DNA of 11,690 nucleotides from an uncultured Eubacterium sp. (lineage in GTDB: Bacteria; Bacillota; Clostridia; Lachnospirales; Lachnospiraceae): contig CANPET010000030.1 in NCBI GenBank assembly GCA_947573465.1, positions 1-11,690 of the forward strand, given 5' to 3'. The translations under genes and the position numbers were made by a program. Below, in pieces: positions 1-5,611 of the stretch. Below the pieces are notes generated by a model. The model was not told where the DNA came from and searched no databases. It saw only the letters and a program-made list of their open reading frames with translations. Position 1 is the stretch's first letter; each line of letters starts with the position of its first letter.

Positions 1-640
1 AATTATGCCTACCTGCAGCTGCAATCTCCGCCGCTTTTCTTGCCTGTATTTGCCCTTAAATATACTTAAAATCATTTTTGTCACATTCTATCACTTCCTC
101 CTTTGAGTTGTGTATTTCTTCTATATAATATTGCCTAGAATTCAACATCATTACCAGTTGATTCAGGTTTTCGACACCAATAATTTCCAATTCTTCTATG
201 CATCTACATTCACCTAAATTTTCCTTGGGAACAAAGCACTTTTTTATTCCTCTTTCTAGAGCATACAGTGCCATTGGTAAAACTCCATTTACCGGTATCA
301 CTTTTCCATCTAATCCCAACTCCCCTATAAACATTTTATCCCCCAAATCACATTGCACAATCTCTAACGAATCTAGTATAGATACTGCCACAGACAGATC
401 AAAATGAGTTCCCTCTTTTCTAATATTCCCTGGTGAAAAACTGATTGTTATCTTCTTCGGTGGCAGGATAAAGCCCGAGTTTCTAATTGCAGTTCTCACG
501 CGCTCTCTGGATTCCTTGATATCAGACGATAAAAGACCTACCATATCAAAAGATGGCAGGCCATTACATATATCTGTTTCTACCACAACCGGCAGTACTT
601 CCACACCGGTTATAGCAGCACAATTTATTCTACATACCAT
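1..640 (-). pseudogene. comM: comM/yifB-like AAA+ ATPase, 5' part with in-frame stop; runs off window
   Basis: ComM/YifB proteins (Mg-chelatase-like AAA+ helicases, about 500 residues) have an N-terminal Lon-protease-like domain followed by the ATPase. ComM is a branch-migration helicase in natural transformation of Gram-negative bacteria; its role in Clostridia is unclear. I see the N-terminal domain (MVCRINCAAITGVEV, then GLPSFDMVGLLSSDIKESRE and FSPGNIRKEGTHFDLSVA). The start at 640 has GGAGGAG six bases upstream; an ATG at 664 is less likely because it precedes that site. After DFKYI the frame meets TAA at 56-58 and then continues without a shift as GQIQARKAAEIAAAGRHN, the normal linker into the ATPase (usually 'KGQ'). 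One A-to-T change, AAA to TAA, would explain it. The rest lies outside the window. A sequencing error, a real nonsense mutation or readthrough are all possible. Its upstream region is a repeat of the sigK-comM junction. Confidence 0.85.
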
Positions 641-764
641 AGCATACTCCTCCAATATTTCCATTTAAAAGAGCAACTAATTATAATAAATATTATCACG
701 CATTGTATGTGTTGTCAAAGGTTTTTTAATCTCTCTAAGTTTTTTTATTCTGCTAACATAGCTT
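423..764 (-). repeat. Direct repeat, copy A (sigK tail + spacer + comM 5' end)
   Basis: This segment matches 2183-2535 in the same orientation. It covers a decayed end of sigK, the intergenic spacer with the comM ribosome binding site, and the first 74 codons of comM. Hand alignment of 423-658 with 2183-2418 gives about 26 mismatches, near 89% identity; the spacer and sigK tail also carry indels. Identity is uneven: 504-573 has one mismatch, while 423-503 has about 17. The pair flanks the LRR-gene insert. Confidence 0.85.
696..764 (-). pseudogene. Decayed 3' end of a second sigK copy
   Basis: Read on the minus strand, this aligns with the last 25 or so codons of sigK (2460-2535): AGCTATGTTAGCAGAAT against AGCTATGTCAGTAGAAT, then TTTGACAACACATAcaaTGCGTGA against TTTTGACAACACATATATTGCGTGA. 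Small deletions break the frame, and nothing of sigK remains upstream of 764. It is a fragment left by the duplication, not a gene. The decay here, compared with intact sigK at 2460-3095, shows which copy is under selection. Confidence 0.75.
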
Positions 765-802
765 ATCAATTATTATAAATGACAGGGCAAATCAAGTTTT
801 TT

Positions 803-1903
803 TTACTTGTTTTGCACCATAAATTTTACTGTTCTTAACGTGTCAAATCCGCTCTCATCTTTAATTGAATCATAAAATATTCTTAAGATTACTATTTTTA
901 GCTTCTTTCCTTTATACGCACTTAAATCGAGTTCCTCAAAACTAAATTTGCCTTTTTTATTTGACTTAACCGTTTTAATTTTCTCGCCTTCTTCTGTCAT
1001 TAATACCACATTTTTAATTTGCTTTTCTGTAACTCCAGTAATTTTTGTAGTATTAACATTTATATTTTCCACATGATTTACTTTTAACTTCTTTTTTGTA
1101 TTTTGATAAAATACCTGATTATTAAGCCACTTGTTTGGAACTTTAGATGGCAATTTCTTTTTTAATTCTTTCTCGCTTATTTTATTACCTGAAAAAGATG
1201 TATGTTCTAAAACTAACTTTTTAAGTTTCTTTAAAGATGGAAGCTTTGTTAATTTATTATAAGATACATCCAAGTCCCACAATTGTGTTAATTTTTCAAT
1301 TCCTTTTAATTTTTTTAACTTTGTTCTTTTAATAATTAAGCTGTCTAGTTTTGTGAGTTTTTTTATTTGTCTAAAACTTCTTAGATTGCATTTATCAATT
1401 TCAAGACTTGTTAATCCTTTTAATTGACCCAAAGCTGTCCAATCCTTCACTTTAATATTTTGCATAGTTAATCTTTCTAATTTAGATACCTTTTTTAATA
1501 CATTAAGATTTTTTAACTTGCTATTTCTAATTGTTAATTGTTGTAAATTTGGTATTTTATCAATTCCCTTTAAACTTGTTGAACCTTTTATAGGAATTTC
1601 TAAACTATACAATTTTTTGAATTTTTCAAGACCCTTCAGGTTTTTGACTTTTTTATTTCTATTTTTTTCTATAAAATACTCACCTATAGAATACACTTCT
1701 TCCAAATCATCATCCGTAATCTTTTTATCACTCTTTTTATCTAGTTCAAACAATATTGCCTGGTATAAGTTTTTATCAGGTATTCCTGTCTTATCGTTGG
1801 GTATCACCTTAGCACTAACCACACTTAATGGTAGCAAAATCATAGATAATATTATTGTTCCTGTACTTAATAAAATCTTTCCTATTAATTCCTTCTTTTT
1901 CAT
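803..1903 (-). CDS. Secreted leucine-rich-repeat protein
   Basis: A 366-residue protein that starts with a clear signal peptide: MKKKELIGK, a hydrophobic stretch at about 11-29, and a likely cleavage after VVSA (31). Residues 32-85 form a short cap-like region. About seven leucine-rich repeats of roughly 22 residues follow (about 86-235), with units such as LKGLTSLEIDKCNLRSF and LTQLWDLDVSYNKLTKLP, in the style of internalins. Residues about 270-340 (NVNTTKITGVTEKQIKNV, then GKFSFEELDL) look like a bacterial Ig-like module. There is no LPXTG, SLH or other wall anchor, so it is probably released or held by charge; lysine is very abundant. AGGTGAG sits seven bases before the ATG. LRR exoproteins usually bind other proteins or glycans; the target here is unknown. 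Its position between duplicated sigK-comM fragments and its AT-rich composition suggest acquisition by transfer. Confidence 0.85.
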   Translation of the reverse strand: MKKKELIGKILLSTGTIILSMILLPLSVVSAKVIPNDKTGIPDKNLYQAILFELDKKSDKKITDDDLEEVYSIGEYFIEKNRNKKVKNLKGLEKFKKLYSLEIPIKGSTSLKGIDKIPNLQQLTIRNSKLKNLNVLKKVSKLERLTMQNIKVKDWTALGQLKGLTSLEIDKCNLRSFRQIKKLTKLDSLIIKRTKLKKLKGIEKLTQLWDLDVSYNKLTKLPSLKKLKKLVLEHTSFSGNKISEKELKKKLPSKVPNKWLNNQVFYQNTKKKLKVNHVENINVNTTKITGVTEKQIKNVVLMTEEGEKIKTVKSNKKGKFSFEELDLSAYKGKKLKIVILRIFYDSIKDESGFDTLRTVKFMVQNK

Positions 1904-1955
1904 AGCTTCTCACCTCGCTCTTTTCTATTTACTATTTTTTTCGTTCTATAAAACA

Positions 1956-1998
1956 AACGCACCAAACTTCTATTCTTGCTTCAGAAGTTTGATGCGTT
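1956..1998 (-). terminator. 16-bp stem hairpin upstream of the LRR gene, terminator or attenuator
   Basis: The arms at 1956-1971 and 1983-1998 are complementary at 15 of 16 positions. The exception is a G-U wobble in minus-strand RNA, so that strand can pair along the whole stem around an 11-nt loop. It is followed by TTTGTTTTAT, as in an intrinsic terminator. The end of the tail lies about 40 bases before the LRR ATG. It could stop readthrough from sigK/comM' or, if the LRR promoter lies upstream, act as an attenuator. It might also be the leftover end of a lost gene. Confidence 0.6.
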
Positions 1999-2113
1999 AT
2001 GCTTTCTAATTATGTATTTTTCATCCCTTTTTCGTCCGCCTGATATCTATTTTTAGTTTATTACCTTTTTATCTTTTTTTCAATCCCCATTTCAATTTTT
2101 CCAATTATTTCAA

Positions 2114-2147
2114 CTATTAACGATAATATTTACGTTATCATTAATAG
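2114..2147. other. Imperfect 14-bp palindrome in the LRR upstream region
   Basis: CTATTAACGATAAT (2114-2127) and GTTATCATTAATAG (2134-2147) are inverted copies with 12 of 14 matches around a 6-nt centre. Neither strand shows a U-tract after it, so it is not a good terminator. It lies close to the repeat-insert junction at 2182 and upstream of possible LRR promoter elements (for example TTGAAA, 17 bases, TAAACT on the minus strand). A regulator binding site or an old recombination end are both possible. Confidence 0.4.
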
Positions 2148-2179
2148 GTTTTCACCCATCAGATTGTATGGGTTTCCTA

Positions 2180-2404
2180 TTATCTGATATTTCCCGGTGA
2201 AAAACTAATTGTTATTCTCTTAGGCGGCAGGACAAATCCTGAATTTCTAATGGCGGTTCTTACCCGTTCTCTGGATTCCTTGATATCAGACGACAAAAGA
2301 CCTACCATATCAAAAGATGGCAGGCCATTACATATATTTGTTTCTACCACAACCGGTAACACCTCTACACCGGTTATGACAGCACAATTTATTCTACATA
2401 CCAT
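2180..2404 (-). pseudogene. Truncated comM' fragment downstream of sigK
   Basis: Residues MVCRINCAVITGVEV to FSPGNIR match the start of the other comM copy, with only four conservative changes in 74 residues (A/V, D/N, I/V, K/R). The match stops abruptly after GNIR, where insert sequence supplies TAA at 2180-2182. The ribosome binding site GGAGGAG is intact six bases before the ATG at 2404, so a 74-residue stub could be translated after sigK. It ends inside the N-terminal Lon-like domain and has no ATPase, so enzymatic function is not expected. It lies 55 bases after the sigK stop. Confidence 0.85.
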
Positions 2405-2535
2405 AGCATACTCCTCCAATATTATTATTCAAAAGAGCAACTAATTATGTTTAAATATATCACGCAATATATGTGTTGTCAAAAGCTTTTTTTAATTTCT
2501 CTAAGGCTTTTTTTTCAATTCTACTGACATAGCTT
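2183..2535 (-). repeat. Direct repeat, copy B (sigK 3' end + spacer + comM' 5' end)
   Basis: This is the partner of copy A (423-764). Here the sigK end is part of the intact gene and comM is cut short. Homology ends on the left at the codon for Arg in GNIR and on the right inside the sigK region 4 helix-turn-helix. Confidence 0.85.
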
Positions 2536-3095
2536 CGGGATATTCCCATATCAGTACCAACTTTTTTCTGAGTAACCGGAGCAGTTCCATTTAATCCATA
2601 TCTTCTTACAATAATTTCTTTTTCCCTATCTGATAGTACAGTATCTACATATTTTTTTACTCTGACAATATCCTCAGCTTTTTCCATTTTATCCAATGTA
2701 TCGATTTCATCATTTTCCACAACGTCCATAAGACTAATTGTATTTCCTTCTTTATCCATTCCTATCGGCTCATTTAATGATACTTCTTTATTTCTTTTCC
2801 GTTCACTTCGTAACATCATTAAAAGTTCATTCTCAATGCATTTTGATGCATAAGTCACCAATCGGTTTCCTTTAGATGGATTGTAAGTATTTACTGCTTT
2901 AATGAGTCCTACAATTCCTATAGAAATCAAATCCTCATTATCACGATTTTCACTATAGTATTTTTTTGCAATATGCGCCACCAGTCTTAGATTTCTTTCA
3001 ATGAGTATGTCCTTTGCTTCTTTATCTCCCTGCTTAAACCTTTCCACACATTCTCTCTCTTCTGCTGGTGTTAAAGGTTCCAAAAAAGTTTTCAC
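2460..3095 (-). CDS. sigK: Sporulation sigma factor SigK
   Basis: This is the late mother-cell sigma factor that directs RNA polymerase to spore coat and maturation genes. The start taken is GTG at 3095 (211 residues), because AGAGGTG lies eight bases before it; the in-frame GTG at 3104 overlaps that site. Region 2 is clear (ILIERNLRLVAHIAKKY; DLISIGIVGLIKAVNTY; YASKCIENELLMMLR), then SLNEPIGMDKEGNTISLMD, typical of SigK/SigE, then region 4 (LSDREKEIIVRRYGL; GISRSYVSRIEKKALEKL). The protein begins at KTFLEPLTPAEE without the hydrophobic pro-sequence of Bacillus pro-SigK, as in Clostridioides difficile. The gene is continuous, so no skin element splits it here. SigK is favoured over SigE by the absent pro-sequence and by the GISRSYVSRIEKKAL ending, which I recall as near-identical in known SigK. 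Confidence 0.9.
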   Translation of the reverse strand: MKTFLEPLTPAEERECVERFKQGDKEAKDILIERNLRLVAHIAKKYYSENRDNEDLISIGIVGLIKAVNTYNPSKGNRLVTYASKCIENELLMMLRSERKRNKEVSLNEPIGMDKEGNTISLMDVVENDEIDTLDKMEKAEDIVRVKKYVDTVLSDREKEIIVRRYGLNGTAPVTQKKVGTDMGISRSYVSRIEKKALEKLKKAFDNTYIA

Positions 3096-3123
3096 GCTTC
3101 GCACCTCTCGACATACTTAGTTC

Positions 3124-3152
3124 TATATTATGCAAAACGTGATTTTCTCGTG
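3124..3152 (-). promoter_or_regulatory. Putative mother-cell (SigK/SigE-type) promoter of sigK
   Basis: On the minus strand CATAATATA (3132-3124) fits the SigK -10 consensus CATANNNTA. It lies 16 bases after CACG (3152-3149), close to the SigK -35 motif (mACm). SigE promoters share a similar -10, so I cannot separate the two. The -35 lies inside a small palindrome, TCGTGC/GCACGA at 3148-3168. This would give a leader of about 20 nt before the GTG. Confidence 0.5.
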
Positions 3153-3167
3153 CCTGTACTATGCACG

Positions 3168-3195
3168 AAAAAAACGGACTGAATGTCCGTTTTTT
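3168..3195 (-). terminator. Strong rho-independent terminator after trhP
   Basis: ACGGAC (3174-3179) and GTCCGT (3185-3190) form a perfect stem around TGAAT, flanked by A- and T-runs on the two sides. In minus-strand RNA it ends in seven U, 20 bases after the trhP stop. The flanking A/T symmetry means it could work both ways. Confidence 0.9.
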
Positions 3196-3215
3196 ATATT
3201 TAGAAAATAAATTAT

Positions 3216-4460
3216 TTAACTGTTTACCTGCTTCTCTTCACTTTTTACCCTAAGTATATCACCTGTTTCAAGTTCCATACCAAGATTTATAATCAATTTC
3301 TGTTTCGGATGCGGACAGCTATCCATTTCATTTCCTTCTTCGTCCTTTATGGAAACTACCTCTACTTCTATATCATTGCCATCTGCTCTCATAATTTCAA
3401 TCGTCTGCCCTACAAAAAATTTATTCTTCTGCTCTAACCTGTATTCATTTTCAGAAACTCTTTCTCCTACAATTCCCAGATAGACATATTCTCTCTCATA
3501 CACATTGCTGTCATAGATCTGTGTAGTTTCATCCGGCTTTCCAAAGAAAAATCCTGTTGTGTACTGCCTGTATGTACACTGAGAAATAAATTCTTTATAC
3601 TTTGGTATATTATCCTGATACTTCTTAGGACTTTTTAAATAATCGTCAATTGCCATTCTGTATGTTCTGGCAACTGTGGCAACATACAACGCGGTCTTCA
3701 TTCTTCCCTCTATCTTAAAACTGTCTATCCCCGCATCTATCAGTTCGGGTATATGTTCAATCATGCAAAGATCCTTCGAATTAAAGATGTATGTTCCTCT
3801 TTCGTTTTCTTCTATCGGCATATACTCACCCGGTCTGTTCTCCTCCATGACAGCATATTTCCAACGGCACGGATGGGTACATGCTCCCTTATTCGCATCC
3901 CGTCCTGTCATAAAACTGCTGAGCAGACATCTCCCCGAATAAGAAATGCACATCGCTCCATGAATAAATGTCTCTATCTCCATATCATCAGGAATATTCT
4001 CTCGAATCTCTTTAATCTCGCGGATAGATAATTCTCTGGCAGAAACTACACGCTTTGCTCCTAGTCCATACCAAAAATTATATGTTCCGTAATTTGTATT
4101 GTTAGCCTGAGTGCTTACATGAAGTTCCATATCCGGCAGCATCTCTTTTGCTATTGTAAAAATTGCCGGATCAGAAATAATCAGCGCATCCGGCTTTACC
4201 TTTTTTAAATCATTGAAATATACCTTTACAGGCTCAATATCTGCATTATGGGCTAAAATATTGGCTGTAACATACACTTTCACACCATATTCATGTGCAT
4301 ATTTTACACCCTCTGCCATTTCTTCTAGAGAAAAATTCTTTGCTTTCGCTCTTAAGCCAAAAACTTCTCCACCAATATAAACTGCATCAGCACCATATCT
4401 TACAGCTGTTTTTAATACTTCCAGACTGCTTGCCGGTACTAATAATTCTGGTTTTCTCAT
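3216..4460 (-). CDS. trhP: U32 peptidase-family tRNA hydroxylation protein (TrhP-like)
   Basis: A 414-residue member of peptidase family U32. The family signature is present at 163-181 (ETFIHGAMCISYSGRCLLS). C171, C178, C194/C198 and C232 match the cysteine pattern thought to bind an Fe-S cluster in this family. TrhP proteins (YegQ in E. coli; YrrN/YrrO in B. subtilis) are needed to hydroxylate U34 to 5-hydroxyuridine in tRNA, using prephenate-derived chemistry. The neighbour 46 bases upstream is the methyltransferase that methylates the same base, which supports this role over protease activity. B. subtilis has two adjacent trhP genes; only one is here, closest in size to YrrO. AAGAGGAAG precedes the ATG. 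Last gene of the rnj transcription unit, followed by a strong terminator. The original 'collagenase/peptidase' label for U32 proteins should be treated with caution. Confidence 0.85.
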   Translation of the reverse strand: MRKPELLVPASSLEVLKTAVRYGADAVYIGGEVFGLRAKAKNFSLEEMAEGVKYAHEYGVKVYVTANILAHNADIEPVKVYFNDLKKVKPDALIISDPAIFTIAKEMLPDMELHVSTQANNTNYGTYNFWYGLGAKRVVSARELSIREIKEIRENIPDDMEIETFIHGAMCISYSGRCLLSSFMTGRDANKGACTHPCRWKYAVMEENRPGEYMPIEENERGTYIFNSKDLCMIEHIPELIDAGIDSFKIEGRMKTALYVATVARTYRMAIDDYLKSPKKYQDNIPKYKEFISQCTYRQYTTGFFFGKPDETTQIYDSNVYEREYVYLGIVGERVSENEYRLEQKNKFFVGQTIEIMRADGNDIEVEVVSIKDEEGNEMDSCPHPKQKLIINLGMELETGDILRVKSEEKQVNS

Positions 4461-4506
4461 TTTCTACTTCCTCTTATCTTTCACTCTGTTGACAATTTTT
4501 ATCCAC

Positions 4507-5151
4507 TTATTTTTTTACCGAAATCGTAATTCCATCGCCAATAGGCACAATGCTTGTTTCAAGTTCCGGATGTTTCTTTACAACCTCCAGATATTCCCGC
4601 ATTCGTTTATGAATAGTTCTGTCTCTTCGCCTTACAACATACTTTGACTGTATCAAATCTCCTTCCTGCAGGATGTTATCTGTAATAAGAACAGCCCCCT
4701 TCTTCATCAACCGTAATACTTCCGGCAAAAAATGAATATATTGAGCTTTTGCTGCATCCATAAACACAAAATCAAACTGATTTGCCTCTAATATCGGCAT
4801 AATTTCTAAAGCATCTCCTTCTAATAACTCTATCACATCGCTTTTTCCTGCCAGTCTTATATTTTCTTTTGCAATAGGAATTCTCTTTTCATAATTTTCA
4901 ATTGTAATTATTTTTGCTTCCCTATCAATACATTCACTCATTAAAATGGCTGAGTACCCGATTGCAGTACCCAGCTCCAATATTTTTGTCGGTCTTTTGA
5001 TTGACAGCATGACCTTGAGAAAACTTTCCATTTCCTTTCTGATAATAGGCACGTTGTCTTTATGTGCTTCTCTCTCAATTCTTGTTAAAATTTCCGTATT
5101 AGCACTCTCTAATGAATTCATGTACGATACGATTCTTTCATCTACTATCAT
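4507..5151 (-). CDS. trmR: SAM-dependent O-methyltransferase (TrmR-like, mo5U34 tRNA)
   Basis: A class I SAM methyltransferase of the caffeoyl-CoA O-methyltransferase-like family. Motif I is ILELGTAIGYSAI, and FDFVFMDAAKAQY carries the aspartate that in relatives helps bind a divalent metal. ITDNILQEG and IVPIGDGITISVKK at the C-terminus also match B. subtilis TrmR (YrrM), which methylates 5-hydroxyuridine to 5-methoxyuridine at tRNA position 34. The gene order MltG-like, methyltransferase, U32 protein matches yrrL-yrrM-yrrN/O. I chose the ATG at 5151 (214 residues) because GGAG lies six bases before it and the start then aligns with TrmR. ATG codons at 5163 and 5169 are alternatives; AGGA would serve the one at 5163. 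It lies 46 bases after the MltG-like gene. Confidence 0.85.
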   Translation of the reverse strand: MIVDERIVSYMNSLESANTEILTRIEREAHKDNVPIIRKEMESFLKVMLSIKRPTKILELGTAIGYSAILMSECIDREAKIITIENYEKRIPIAKENIRLAGKSDVIELLEGDALEIMPILEANQFDFVFMDAAKAQYIHFLPEVLRLMKKGAVLITDNILQEGDLIQSKYVVRRRDRTIHKRMREYLEVVKKHPELETSIVPIGDGITISVKK

Positions 5152-5197
5152 ATGAATCTCCATTCGCATTTTCCTAACAACACATAATTATAACTCT

Positions 5198-5599
5198 TTA
5201 TTCTTCCGCCTGATTCGTCTTGTCTTCCTTTTTTTCTTCCGGTCCTTCTTTAATAATCTCGTATATCTGTTCACCAGATTGGGATGTATTAAAAATGTAA
5301 GTTCCGGGTTTTATACTTTTAGTGTCGTATACGTAAGATTGAATCTTAAATATCGTAGTATCTTTAATAATTCCATACTCTTCTAAAGTATCTGCCAAAT
5401 CATCAATTGTTGTTCCCTCTTTTACTGTGACAGGCATATCTGTGCCAGGTGAAGGGTCTACTCCTTCAGAATTAAAAATCGAAGAGCCAAAATTAAAAGC
5501 TGCTGTAGCACATATCACAATAACCACTACCATAATAACATACTTACATAATTTAACTGAAACATTGGCAAATCCTTTTGATGTGTTACTTTTATCCAT
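5198..5599 (-). CDS. Short MltG-like (YceG) membrane protein lacking the catalytic domain
   Basis: A 133-residue protein with one membrane segment (about 20-37). Its extracellular part matches only the N-terminal LysM-like subdomain of endolytic murein transglycosylase MltG (VTVKEGTTIDDLADTLEEYG, then KPGTYIFNTSQSGEQIYEII). Full MltG is about 340-380 residues and cuts nascent glycan with a C-terminal domain. Here the chain ends in a charged tail (GPEEKKEDKTNQAEE) and the catalytic domain is absent. No continuation is visible in the 46 bases before trmR, so this looks like a settled short form, not a fresh frameshift. It occupies the position of B. subtilis yrrL. AGGAG lies six bases before the ATG, 12 bases after the rnj stop, so translation is probably coupled. 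A glycan-binding or regulatory role is possible but unproven. Confidence 0.75.
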   Translation of the reverse strand: MDKSNTSKGFANVSVKLCKYVIMVVVIVICATAAFNFGSSIFNSEGVDPSPGTDMPVTVKEGTTIDDLADTLEEYGIIKDTTIFKIQSYVYDTKSIKPGTYIFNTSQSGEQIYEIIKEGPEEKKEDKTNQAEE

Positions 5600-5611
5600 A
5601 TATACTCCTGA

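Larger units (their letters stand above)
765..2182 (-). other. AT-rich insert between the two sigK-comM repeats, carrying one LRR gene
   Basis: This 1.4 kb lies between the direct repeats and resembles neither sigK nor comM. By eye it is clearly more AT-rich than the flanking genes. It contains the LRR protein gene, a 16-bp hairpin (1956-1998) and an imperfect palindrome (2114-2147). No integrase, transposase, terminal inverted repeat or short target duplication is visible. Recombination between the repeats would remove it and rejoin sigK to comM. The gene-free stretch 1904-2179 holds the hairpins and probable promoter; I see no convincing ORF there. Confidence 0.65.

Noticed and set aside
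785..815. CAAGT/ACTTG hairpin at the end of the LRR gene as its terminator
   Set aside because: The stem is only 5 bp with a loop of T's, and no U-tract follows on the minus strand.
1518..2009. 163-codon plus-strand open frame rich in Phe, Leu and Ser, opposite the LRR gene
   Set aside because: It is the mirror of a lysine-rich, AT-rich coding sequence on the other strand. It runs across the LRR start and the hairpin and has no recognisable domain.
765..2182. Insert as an IS element or MITE
   Set aside because: There is no transposase, no terminal inverted repeats at the junctions and no short target duplication. The flanking repeats are about 350 bp of host-type genes.
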